A stretch of DNA of 64,000 bases from contig CAMCUD010000001.1 of NCBI GenBank assembly GCA_945878865.1, forward strand, positions 124,001-188,000. The letters are read 5' to 3'. The DNA is from Bifidobacterium breve (lineage in GTDB: Bacteria; Actinomycetota; Thermoleophilia; Solirubrobacterales; Solirubrobacteraceae). Position numbers and translations under genes: made by a program. The notes beneath the pieces are model-generated. The model was not told the DNA's origin. It worked only from the letters and a program-made list of their open reading frames with translations, and searched no databases. This document shows, one piece after another, positions 24,522 through 35,231 of this stretch (the first letter of the stretch is position 1; each line of letters begins with the position of its first letter).

Positions 24522-25244
24522 ATGGCTGACGAGACCAAGGTCATCGAGCAGGAGCGCGCGCTCGCCGGCGAGATCATCGCCGCGCCCGAGCAGCCCGTGC
24601 CGATCGAGCAGTCGATCGCCGCGTTCAAGGACGAGCCGCCGCGGTACGCCGACGGCTCGCGCGTCCCCGGCTGGGACGACGCCGCCGACCTGACGAAGGA
24701 CCCCGCGACGATCCCCGATCCGGCGACGACGCCGGTCCCCGACGAGCTGCGCGCCGAGATCGAGGACCTCATGACGCGCTACCCGGACCCGAAGTCCGCG
24801 TCGATCCCCGCGCTGGCCGCCGCGCAGCGCCTGCACGGCTGGTGCTCGCCCGAGGCGATCACCCAGGTCGCGTGCGTCATGCGGCTCACTCCGGGCTACC
24901 TCATCGCGGTCGCGAGCTTCTACGACATGCTCGACACCAAGCCCGTCGGGCGGTGCCGGGTGTACGTCTGCACGAACATCAGCTGCTCGCTGAACGGCGC
25001 CGACGAGCTGCTCGACGCGGTGAAGGGCGAGCTGCGCGAGGGCGACGACATCCACGCGCGCGGCTTCGAATGCCTCGGCGCGTGCGACATCGCGCCGATG
25101 GCGTCGGTCGACGGCGTGTACGTCGGGCCGATCGCGCTGGATGAGGTGCCGACACTCGTCGAGCAGATCCGCAAGGGTGAGGACCCCCTGCCGGAGAAGC
25201 AGCTGATCAAGCGCCGCTCTGTGGACCCGGAGGCCAACGCATGA
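24522..25244 (+). CDS. nuoE: NADH-quinone oxidoreductase subunit E, long N-terminus
   Basis: The 240-residue 24-kDa subunit with a thioredoxin-like [2Fe-2S] domain. Cluster N1a ligands are visible as CTNISC and, about 38 residues later, ECLGAC. The first ~80 residues (acidic and Pro-rich, up to PVPDELRAEIEDLM) extend beyond typical bacterial NuoE, which is about 160-170 residues. NuoE sits at the tip of the peripheral arm with NuoF. The start ATG 24522 follows the nuoD stop by 2 bp; the stop overlaps nuoF by 4 bp (ATGA). Confidence 0.96.
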   Translation: MADETKVIEQERALAGEIIAAPEQPVPIEQSIAAFKDEPPRYADGSRVPGWDDAADLTKDPATIPDPATTPVPDELRAEIEDLMTRYPDPKSASIPALAAAQRLHGWCSPEAITQVACVMRLTPGYLIAVASFYDMLDTKPVGRCRVYVCTNISCSLNGADELLDAVKGELREGDDIHARGFECLGACDIAPMASVDGVYVGPIALDEVPTLVEQIRKGEDPLPEKQLIKRRSVDPEANA

Positions 25245-26557
25245 GCACGCCACACCTCCTCTTCAAGGACATCGACGAGCCGGGCCTCGACACGCTCGAC
25301 GTCTATGTCAAGCGCGGCGGCTACGACAACCTGAAGAAGGCCCTGACGATGCCGCCCGAGGCGGTCGTCGAGGAGCTCAAGGCCAGCGGCATCCGCGGAC
25401 GCGGCGGCGCGGGCTTCCAGATGGGCACGAAGCTGTCGTTCCTGCCGAAGGGCACGATGGACAAGTACGTCGTCTGCAACGCCGACGAGTCCGAGCCGGG
25501 GACCTTCAAGGACCGCGAGCTCATGCAGAAGATCCCCCACCTGCTCATCGAGGGGATCCTCATCGCCGGCTACGCCGCGCAGGCGACGAAGTCGTTCATC
25601 TTCATCCGCGGTGAGTACGACCAGCAGGCGTCGATTCTCGAGGCCGCCGTCGCCGAGGCGAAGGCCGCCGGCTACATCGGCGAGAACATCCTCGGGTCCG
25701 GCCACTCCCAGGACATGTGGGTCCACCGCGGGGCCGGCGCGTACATCTGCGGCGAGGAGACGGGCCTGCTCGACTCGCTCGAGGGGCGCCGCGGCAACCC
25801 GCGCCTGAAGCCGCCGTTCCCGGCCAACCAGGGCCTGTACCAGGGGCCGACGCTCATCAACAACGTCGAGACACTCTCGACCGCCCCGCTCATCATCGGC
25901 ATGGGCGGCGCCGAGTACGCGAAGCTCGGCGCGGAGAACTCCACGGGCACGAAGCTCGTGTCGGTGTCGGGCAACGTCAAGAACCCCGGGAACTTCGAGA
26001 TCGAGCTCGGCATGAAGAGCCGGGACATCATCGAGGGCCTGGCCGGCGGCGTGCCGGACGGCCGCCAGGTGAAGTTCTGGTTCCCGGGCGGGTCGTCCTC
26101 CCCGGTGCTGCTGCCCGAGGACCTCGACCTCACGTACGACTTCGACACGATGGCGAAGGCCGGCTCGATGCTCGGCTCCGGCGCGATCATCGTGGTCGAC
26201 GACAGCAACAAGGTCGTCGACGTCGCCCTGAAGCTCGCGAAGTTCTACAAGCACGAGAGCTGCGGCAAGTGCTCGCCGTGCCGCGAGGGCACGAACTGGA
26301 CGGTGAAGATGCTCCAGCGCATCGACGCGGGCGTCGCCACCCCGATGGACCTCGACATCCTCGCGTCGGTCCAGGACCAGATCATGGGCAACTGCCTCTG
26401 CGTCCTCGGTGACGCGATGGCGATGCCGCTGTCGTCGATGGTCAAGAAGTTCCGCGAGGAGTTCGAGGAGCACATCGAGCTCGCGCGGGCGCGGAACCCC
26501 TACGGGGATGAGGACGCGGGCCAGGCAGAACCTCCGATCGAGATCGCGGCGGCGTAA
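25241..26557 (+). CDS. nuoF: NADH-quinone oxidoreductase subunit F
   Basis: The 438-residue 51-kDa subunit binds NADH, FMN and the N3 [4Fe-4S] cluster. The NADH/FMN glycine-rich motifs GIRGRGGAGFQMGTK and GAGAYICGEETGLLDSLEG are present. The cluster ligands are ESCGKCSPCREGT plus the Cys in GNCLCVLGDA. It is where NADH is oxidised and electrons enter complex I. The TAATG junction joins its stop to the nuoG start. Confidence 0.98.
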   Translation: MSTPHLLFKDIDEPGLDTLDVYVKRGGYDNLKKALTMPPEAVVEELKASGIRGRGGAGFQMGTKLSFLPKGTMDKYVVCNADESEPGTFKDRELMQKIPHLLIEGILIAGYAAQATKSFIFIRGEYDQQASILEAAVAEAKAAGYIGENILGSGHSQDMWVHRGAGAYICGEETGLLDSLEGRRGNPRLKPPFPANQGLYQGPTLINNVETLSTAPLIIGMGGAEYAKLGAENSTGTKLVSVSGNVKNPGNFEIELGMKSRDIIEGLAGGVPDGRQVKFWFPGGSSSPVLLPEDLDLTYDFDTMAKAGSMLGSGAIIVVDDSNKVVDVALKLAKFYKHESCGKCSPCREGTNWTVKMLQRIDAGVATPMDLDILASVQDQIMGNCLCVLGDAMAMPLSSMVKKFREEFEEHIELARARNPYGDEDAGQAEPPIEIAAA

Positions 26558-29010
26558 TGCCCAGGCCCGATCGCAAGACCATCACCTTCTCGATCGACGG
26601 TCGGGAGGTCGAAGCCCCCGAGGGCACGATGCTCGTCGACGCCGCGAAGCTCGGCGACGTCGAGATCCCCGTCTTCTGTTACGAGCCCAAGCTCGGCGCG
26701 CCCGTCGGCGCCTGCCGCATGTGCCTCGTGGAGATCGAGGGCATCCCGAAGCTCCAGGCGGGCTGCGCGACCCCGGTCAAGGACGGCATGGTCGTCCACA
26801 CGCAGACCGACAAGGTCCGCGCGGCGCAGAACTCGGTCGTCGAGTTCCTGCTCGTCAACCACCCGCTCGACTGCCCGGTCTGCGACAAGGGCGGCGAGTG
26901 CCCCCTGCAGGACATCACCTTCGGCTGGGGCCGCGGTCGCTCGCGCGTCGTCGAGCCCAAGCGCCACTTCGAGAAGCCGCTGGCGCTCAGCCCGCTCATC
27001 GCGATCGACCGCGAGCGCTGCATCCTCTGCTACCGCTGCGTGCGGTTCAGCCAGGAGGTCAGCGAGGACTACCAGCTCGTGCTCCAGGAGCGCGGCTCGG
27101 AATCGTTCGTCGCGACCTTCGACGGCCACCCGTACGTCGCGCCGTTCTCCGGCAACATCATCGAGCTCTGCCCGGTGGGCGCGCTGACGTCGCAGCCCTA
27201 CCGCTTCCGCGCGCGCCCGTGGGACATCGAGCAGTCGGGCTCGGTCTGCAACCTCTGCCCCGGCCAGTGCAACGTCTCGTACACCGTGCGCGACGACCGG
27301 GTCCTGCGCGTCCTGGCCCGCGACCATCACGAGGTCGACGACGGCTGGCTGTGCGACCGCGGCCGCTTCGCCTACCAGGCGATGCACGTCGACGAGCGCA
27401 TCACGGCGCCGATGGTGCGTGACGGCGGCGTCCTGCGTGAGGTCACCTGGGAGCGCGCGCTCGAGGAGGCCGCGAAGGCCCTGGGTCGCGCGAAGGGCGC
27501 GGTCGGCGCGATCGCCGGCGGCTCGACGACGAACGAGGAGGGCTTCCTCCTCCAGCGCCTCGTCCGCGAGACGCTCGGCTCGCCGCATGTCGATTCCCGC
27601 GCGAGCGGCGCGCTGCCCATCGGGCTGCACGCCGCGCTGAGCGCCCCCGCCACGCAGGCGACGGTGCCGGACGTCGAGTTCGCCCACGCCGTCCTCGTGC
27701 TCGACACCGAGCTCGTCGACGACATGCCGATCCTCGACCTGCGCGTGCGCAAGGGCGTGCGGCGCAACCGCGTCAAGCTCGCGGTCGCCACGAGTCGCCC
27801 GTCGTCGCTGGACGCCAACGCGAAGGCCGTCGCGCGCTTCGCGCCGGGCGCTGGCGAGGCGTTCGTCGCCGCGCTCGAGGCCGCGATCGCCGGGTCGCCG
27901 ATCGGCGAGCTCGCCGCCGCCGCTGGCGCCGAGGAGGACGCGGTCACGGCCGTCGCCGACCTGCTGCGCGAGGCCGGCGAGGACGTCGTCATCGTCTGGG
28001 GCGAGCGCCTCACGCACGGCCCGCGCGCCGTGCAGGCCGCGCAGGCGCTGCTGAAGGTCTCCAGCCGGCTGAACCCCAACCCGCACCCGGGCGCGGGCCT
28101 CCTCGAGGTCCCCGCCGGCGCGAACGCGCGCGGCCTGCGCGAGGTCGGCGTGCTGCCGGGCATCGGCCCGGGCCTCACCGAGGCTGCGCCGGGCCTGGAC
28201 ACGCCCGGCATCGCCGCGGCCGCCGCCAACGGCGAGCTGCCGGCGCTCTACTTCCTGCACACCGACCCGCTGCGCGACCTGCCCGACCGCGCGACGTGGC
28301 AGCGCGCGCTTGACCGCGCCTCCACGGTGATCGCGCACGGCGCGTTCCTCACGGAGGGCCTGCGCGAGTTCGCCACCGTCGTCTTCCCCACGGAGGCGCC
28401 GGCTGCGAAGGAGGGCACGCTCACCCACACCGACGGCCGCCTGCAGCGCATGCGCCAGGCGATCGGGCATCCCGGCGATTCGCGTTCGGAGTGGCAGGTG
28501 CTCGCCGAGCTGTCCAAGCGCCTGGGCGACGACCTCCAGCTCTTCACCGCGCCGATGGTCTACGCGCAGGTCGTCGACAGCGTCCCGTTCTACGCGGGGA
28601 TCTCGCTCGACGACATCGGCGGCGTCGGCGTGCGCTGGCCGGCCCGCGAGGCCGCGTCGGCGTGGCCCGCCGGCGAGAGCGCGCCCGTCGGCCTGGAGGC
28701 GCCCGCCGCGGCGGCCTCGCCGAACGGCAAGCTGCGCGTCGGCACGTTCCGCTCCGTGTGGGCGGCGCCCGAGGTCGAGGCCTCGCCCGCGCTGAAGTTC
28801 CTCGCGCCCAAGCAGCGCGCCGAGCTCGCCCCGAGCGACGCCGCGCGCCTGGGCATCGGCCACGGCGAGCACGTGCTCGTCGGCGGCGTGCCCGCCGTCG
28901 CGCACCTGCGCACCGGCACGCCCGAGGGCACCGTCTTCCTCGAGGAGGGCATCGAGGCCGCGCCCGCCGCGGCGATCACCGACCCGCTGGCGGAGGTCAC
29001 GAAGGCATGA
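26557..29010 (+). CDS. nuoG: NADH-quinone oxidoreductase subunit G with N7 motif
   Basis: The 817-residue 75-kDa subunit. The N-terminal ferredoxin-like part shows the N1b ligands (VFCYEPKLGAPVGACRMC and AGC), the His-ligated N5 site (NHPLDCPVCDKGGEC) and the N4 site (CILCYRCV with a later CPVG). A further CNLCPGQC followed after exactly 27 residues by Cys (DDGWLC) matches the CX2CX3CX27C motif of the extra N7 cluster, found in some bacteria such as Escherichia coli and Thermus. A molybdopterin-oxidoreductase-like domain without an obvious active site follows to the C-terminus. Confidence 0.97.
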   Translation: MPRPDRKTITFSIDGREVEAPEGTMLVDAAKLGDVEIPVFCYEPKLGAPVGACRMCLVEIEGIPKLQAGCATPVKDGMVVHTQTDKVRAAQNSVVEFLLVNHPLDCPVCDKGGECPLQDITFGWGRGRSRVVEPKRHFEKPLALSPLIAIDRERCILCYRCVRFSQEVSEDYQLVLQERGSESFVATFDGHPYVAPFSGNIIELCPVGALTSQPYRFRARPWDIEQSGSVCNLCPGQCNVSYTVRDDRVLRVLARDHHEVDDGWLCDRGRFAYQAMHVDERITAPMVRDGGVLREVTWERALEEAAKALGRAKGAVGAIAGGSTTNEEGFLLQRLVRETLGSPHVDSRASGALPIGLHAALSAPATQATVPDVEFAHAVLVLDTELVDDMPILDLRVRKGVRRNRVKLAVATSRPSSLDANAKAVARFAPGAGEAFVAALEAAIAGSPIGELAAAAGAEEDAVTAVADLLREAGEDVVIVWGERLTHGPRAVQAAQALLKVSSRLNPNPHPGAGLLEVPAGANARGLREVGVLPGIGPGLTEAAPGLDTPGIAAAAANGELPALYFLHTDPLRDLPDRATWQRALDRASTVIAHGAFLTEGLREFATVVFPTEAPAAKEGTLTHTDGRLQRMRQAIGHPGDSRSEWQVLAELSKRLGDDLQLFTAPMVYAQVVDSVPFYAGISLDDIGGVGVRWPAREAASAWPAGESAPVGLEAPAAAASPNGKLRVGTFRSVWAAPEVEASPALKFLAPKQRAELAPSDAARLGIGHGEHVLVGGVPAVAHLRTGTPEGTVFLEEGIEAAPAAAITDPLAEVTKA

Positions 29011-30038
29011 CGACCGTCCTCGCCGAGGTCGGGTTCTACGAGCCCGTCTGGATCCAGATCCTCAAGGCGATCATCATCTTCGCCGTCGGCCTGCAGATCG
29101 TGCCGATCGTCCTGCTCGCCGAGCGCAAGGTCCTCGGCCGCTTCCAGAACCGCATCGGCCCGAACCGCGTCGGCCCGTTCGGTGCAATGCAGCCGCTCGC
29201 CGACATCGGCAAGCTGCTGTGGAAGGAGGAGTTCCGCCCGAAGACGTCGATCGGGTTCCTCTTCGTCCTCGCCCCGATCATCTCGGTGCTGACGGCGAGC
29301 GCCACGCTGGCGATCGTCCCGTTCGGCAACGTCGTCGACATCTTCGGCGAGCCCGTCGGCCTGTACGGCATCGACGTGAACATCGGCATCCTCTACGCCT
29401 TCGCGTTCGGCGCGGTCGCCTTCTACGGCATCGTGCTGGGTGGCTGGGCGTCGGGCTCGAAGTTCTCGTTCCTCGGCGCGATGCGCGGCGCCGCGCAGCT
29501 GATCAGCTACGAGGTCGCGGGCGGCCTGGCCGTCGTCGGCGTCGTCATGATGGCCGGCTCGCTGTCGCTGACGGAGATCGTCGAGGCCCAGGCGCGCGAC
29601 GGCCTGTGGTTCTTCATCCCGCAGTTCGTCGGCTTCATCGTCTTCCTCACCGCCGCGTTCGCGGAAACCAACCGCGCGCCGTTCGACCTCCCCGAGGCCG
29701 ACGCGGAGCTCGTCGGCGGCTACAACACCGAGTACGGCGGCGGCGGCTTCGCCACGTACTACATGGCGGAGTACCTGAACATCGTCGTCCTCTCGGCGAT
29801 CACCGCCACGCTCTTCCTCGGCGGCTGGCTGCTGCCGTTCGGCATCGACCCGCCCACGTGGGTCGACCCGTTCGTCGTCATCGCGAAGATCTTCGCGCTG
29901 TCGTTCTTCTGGATCTGGATCCGCGCGACGCTCCCGCGCCTGCGCTACGACCAGCTCATGAGCTTCGGCTGGAAGATCCTCCTGCCGCTGGCGACGATCA
30001 ACACCCTTGTGACCGCGATCCTGGTGGTGGTCTGGTGA
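29007..30038 (+). CDS. nuoH: NADH-quinone oxidoreductase subunit H
   Basis: A 343-residue membrane subunit with about eight helices. The conserved ERKVLGRFQNRIGPNRVGP and ETNRAPFDLPEADAELVGGY loops contribute to the quinone tunnel. It links the peripheral arm to the proton-pumping membrane arm. It overlaps nuoG by 4 bp (ATGA) and nuoI by 4 bp (GTGA). Confidence 0.98.
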   Translation: MTTVLAEVGFYEPVWIQILKAIIIFAVGLQIVPIVLLAERKVLGRFQNRIGPNRVGPFGAMQPLADIGKLLWKEEFRPKTSIGFLFVLAPIISVLTASATLAIVPFGNVVDIFGEPVGLYGIDVNIGILYAFAFGAVAFYGIVLGGWASGSKFSFLGAMRGAAQLISYEVAGGLAVVGVVMMAGSLSLTEIVEAQARDGLWFFIPQFVGFIVFLTAAFAETNRAPFDLPEADAELVGGYNTEYGGGGFATYYMAEYLNIVVLSAITATLFLGGWLLPFGIDPPTWVDPFVVIAKIFALSFFWIWIRATLPRLRYDQLMSFGWKILLPLATINTLVTAILVVVW

Positions 30039-30568
30039 CCTGGCATCCCGGAGATGACGTCGTCGAGGTCCTGCGGGGCCCCAAGCCCGGTGGCCCGGGC
30101 GGCGTGTACCGCGCGTTCGGGGAGACCCTGCGCGGCCTGAAGACGACGTTCGCGCGGATCCCCGAGGGTCCGACGACGATCCAGTACCCGGAGGAGAAGG
30201 TCCCGGTCTACCCGCGCTTCCGCGGCCGGCACCGCCTGCATCGCTTCGAGGACACCGGGCTGGAGAAGTGCGTCGGCTGCTCGCTCTGCGCGGCCGCCTG
30301 CCCGTCGGACTGCATCCGCGTCGTCGCCGCGGAGAACACGCCCGAGCACCGCGTGAGCGCCGGCGAGCGCTACGCCGCGGTGTACGAGATCAACCTCAGC
30401 CGCTGCATCTTCTGCGGCTACTGCGAGGTCGCGTGCCCGTTCGACGCGATCACGCTGGGACACGACTTCGAGATGTCGGACTACCACCGGTCCGACCTGA
30501 TCTTCACCAAGGAGATGCTGCTCACCGAGCCGCTGGAGCGCACGCCGCTGCGCGCCGAAGGCGAGTAG
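30035..30568 (+). CDS. nuoI: NADH-quinone oxidoreductase subunit I
   Basis: The 177-residue TYKY subunit starts at GTG 30035, overlapping the nuoH stop. Two ferredoxin-type [4Fe-4S] motifs are intact: CVGCSLCAAACP and CIFCGYCEVACP, carrying clusters N6a and N6b that pass electrons towards NuoB. The N-terminus has an unusual Gly/Pro-rich stretch (LRGPKPGGPGGVYRAFGE). A 22-bp gap follows before nuoJ, one of the few real gaps in the operon. Confidence 0.97.
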   Translation: MTWHPGDDVVEVLRGPKPGGPGGVYRAFGETLRGLKTTFARIPEGPTTIQYPEEKVPVYPRFRGRHRLHRFEDTGLEKCVGCSLCAAACPSDCIRVVAAENTPEHRVSAGERYAAVYEINLSRCIFCGYCEVACPFDAITLGHDFEMSDYHRSDLIFTKEMLLTEPLERTPLRAEGE

Positions 30569-30590
30569 GTTTCCCGGCCTCCATCCCCCC

Positions 30591-31226
30591 ATGGCCCCCG
30601 TCTTCTTCTTCATCTGTGGCATCGGCGCGATCGGCGGCGCGATCGGCGTCGTCGTGCTCAAGCATCCGCTGTACAGCGTGCTCTCGCTGGTGTTCCACCT
30701 GCTGTGCCTCGCCGGGCTGTTCCTCCTGCTGCGCGCCGAGTTCGTGGCCGCGGCGCAGGTGGTCGTCTACGCGGGCGCGGTCATGGTGCTCTACGTCTTC
30801 GTCGTCGCGTACGTCGGCGGCCAGGCCGAACCCGTCGGCAATGCGGGCGGGCCCGGCGGGCCGGCGGTACGCGCGTTGACGCTCGGCGTGGTGACCCTCC
30901 TGCTCATCGAGCTGCTCATCGCGACGCTCGGCTCCGGCCTGAGCGCGATCGGCGAGGAGGGCGCGCCGTACACCGCGGGCTTCGGCTCCCCGGCAAAGCT
31001 CGGCGAGCTGTTCCTCACGGACTTCCTGCTGGCCTTCGAGGTCGCGTCGTTCCTGCTGCTCATCGCGGCGGTCGGCGCCGTCGTGCTCGCCCGCCGCCGC
31101 GGCGGCGTCGGCGACCCCGACGCAGAGGGCCGCATCTCCGTCGCCCAGCTGCTCTCGCCCGAGGGCCTGGGCACCATGGCCGAGTCGGTCAGCGGCCGCA
31201 GCGGCCTGAAGGACGAGGTGCGCTGA
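30591..31226 (+). CDS. nuoJ: NADH-quinone oxidoreductase subunit J
   Basis: A 211-residue membrane subunit with five helices. The signature AAQVVVYAGAVMVLYVFVV, containing the pi-bulge helix TM3 of homologues, is present. It lies beside NuoA and NuoK in the proximal membrane arm. The C-terminus has a polar extension (VGDPDAEGRISVAQLLSPEG). The stop shares one base with the nuoK start (TGATG). Confidence 0.97.
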   Translation: MAPVFFFICGIGAIGGAIGVVVLKHPLYSVLSLVFHLLCLAGLFLLLRAEFVAAAQVVVYAGAVMVLYVFVVAYVGGQAEPVGNAGGPGGPAVRALTLGVVTLLLIELLIATLGSGLSAIGEEGAPYTAGFGSPAKLGELFLTDFLLAFEVASFLLLIAAVGAVVLARRRGGVGDPDAEGRISVAQLLSPEGLGTMAESVSGRSGLKDEVR

Positions 31227-31521
31227 TGGCGATCGGCTGGTACCTCGGCGTCTCGGTGATCATCTTCTGCATCGGGCTGGCGGGCGTCCTCATCCGGCGC
31301 AACCCGCTGGTGATCCTGCTCTGCCTCGAGCTCATGCTCAACGCGGCGAACCTCGCGCTCATCGCGTTCGCGCGGATGCACGGCAACATGGACGGCCAGG
31401 TCTTCGCGATCGTCGTCATGGTCGTGGCGGCCTGCGAGGTCACCGTCGGCCTCGGCATGATCGTCGCGATCTACCGCCGCCGCCTGCCCATCGACGTCGA
31501 CGAGCTCAAGGCGCTGAACGG

Positions 31522-31525
<4 letters not shown>
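31226..31525 (+). CDS. nuoK: NADH-quinone oxidoreductase subunit K
   Basis: A 99-residue, three-helix subunit related to MrpC. The conserved membrane glutamates appear in LLCLELMLNAANL and AACEVTVGLG; they take part in proton translocation in homologues. It overlaps nuoL by 4 bp (ATGA). Confidence 0.97.
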
Positions 31526-33536
<2,011 letters not shown>

Positions 33537-33540
<4 letters not shown>

Positions 33541-35231
33541 CCCTCCATCTCTCGATCATGCTCTGGCTGCCGGCGGCGTTCGGCCTGCTCGGCGCGCTGC
33601 TGCCCGGCAAGCTGCCGGCGCGTGTCGGCGTCCTCGGCTCGCTGCTGGCCCTCGCGTACGGCATCACGTACGTCGTCGACTTCGACTCGGGCAAGGCGAC
33701 GCTCCAGTACGTCACCGACGAGGACTGGATCAAGGCGCTCGGCATCCACTACAAGCTCGGGCTCGACGGGCTGAACCTCTTCCTCGTCCTGCTGACGACG
33801 CTGCTGTGGTTCGGCGCGACGCTGTGGGCGAACCTGCGCGACTGGGATCACCCCCGCACGTTCTTCCTGTGGCTCGGCATCGCCGAGACCGCCGTGCTCG
33901 GCGCCCTCCTGGCGCAGGACCTCGCGCTGTTCGTCGTCTTCTTCGACCTCATGCTCGTGCCGTTCTTCTTCATCACGGTCGGCTGGGGCGGTCCCGATCG
34001 GGTGCGCGCGGTCACGAAGCTCGTGATCTACACGCTCGTGGGATCGCTGCTCATGCTCACCGCGGCCGTCGCCACGGGCGTGCTCTCCGCGCAGGGCTCG
34101 GGCGACCCGATCAACTTCACGTTCACGGCGCTGCAGGAGATGGGGCTGTCCGAGGGCTCGCAGAAGTGGATCTTCCTGTTCTTCGCCGCGGCGTTCCTCG
34201 TGAAGATGCCCGCGTTCCCGCTGCACGGCTGGCTGCCCGACGGGTACAGCGCCATGCCGCTGCCCGCGCTAGCGCTGTTCAGCGGCGTGCTGAGCAAGGT
34301 GGCCGCCTACGGCTTCCTGCGCGTCTCGCTGCCGCTGTTCCCCGACGCGGCCGCGGACTTCCAGGACCTCATGCTCATCATCGCGGTGCTGACGATCTTC
34401 TACGGCAGCGCGATGGCGTTCACGCAGACGAACGCCCGGCTCATCCTGGGTTACTCGTCGATCGCCCAGCTCGGCTTCATCACGCTCGGGATCTTCGCCA
34501 TCGAGGGCGTGGGCGCCCAGGGCGCGATCCTCCAGTCGGTCAACCACGGCCTGGTCACGCTGCCCGCGATGTTCATCGTCGCGCTGCTGGCCGCCCGCGC
34601 CGGCGGCTCGGAGGACATCCGCGACATGGGCGGCATCGCGTTCAAGGCGCCGGTGCTCGCCGTGTTCTTCGTCATCACGACGTTCGCGCTGCTGGCGATG
34701 CCCGGCTCGTCGAACTTCGTCGGCGAGTTCCTCATCCTGCTCGGCGTCTTCAAGGCGAAGATGGCGATCGCGATCATCGCCTCGATCGGTGTCGTGATGG
34801 CGTCGGTGTACGCGCTGCGGCTGTTCATCCGCGCGATGCACAACCGGGTCGGCGTCGACGTCGAGTCGCGTGACCTGCGGTTCGCCGACGCGCTCGTGCT
34901 CATCCCGGTCGTGCTGCTGATCGTCGCGTTCGGTCTCTACCCGCAGTTCGCGCTCGAGAAGTCGCAGAAGACCGCAGCGGTGGCGATCGCGCCGGCGCGC
35001 GAGGTGCTCGGGCCGGTCAGCGGCAACTACGGCCTCGAGGAGGCCAAGGCCGCCGAGGAGCAGCCCGCCGCGCAACAGCCTGCCGCCCAGCCGACGATTC
35101 CCGGCGCCGTCTACGTCGACCCGCAGACCGGCCAGCAGGTTGATCCCGGCACCGCGGGCGCGATCGCGATCGATCCGCAGACCGGCCAGCCCGTGCAGCA
35201 GTCCGGCGCGACGAATGAGGTGACCCCGTGA
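33537..35231 (+). CDS. nuoM: NADH-quinone oxidoreductase subunit M, with Gln/Pro-rich tail
   Basis: The 564-residue antiporter-like subunit starts at GTG 33537 (VTLHLSIMLWLPAAFGLLG). The channel motifs are intact (LVKMPAFPLHGWLPDGYSAM, SGVLSKVAAYGFLR, MPGSSNFVGEFLIL). After the last helix a hydrophilic tail of about 75 residues appears, with EEQPAAQQPAAQPTIPG and two copies of IDPQTGQ/VDPQTGQ. This tail is absent from typical NuoM and would lie at the membrane surface. It overlaps nuoN by 4 bp. Confidence 0.97.

Noticed and set aside
26500-28905. 801-codon minus-strand frame opposite nuoG
   Set aside because: It is a shadow of a fully conserved complex I subunit and shows no recognisable motif.
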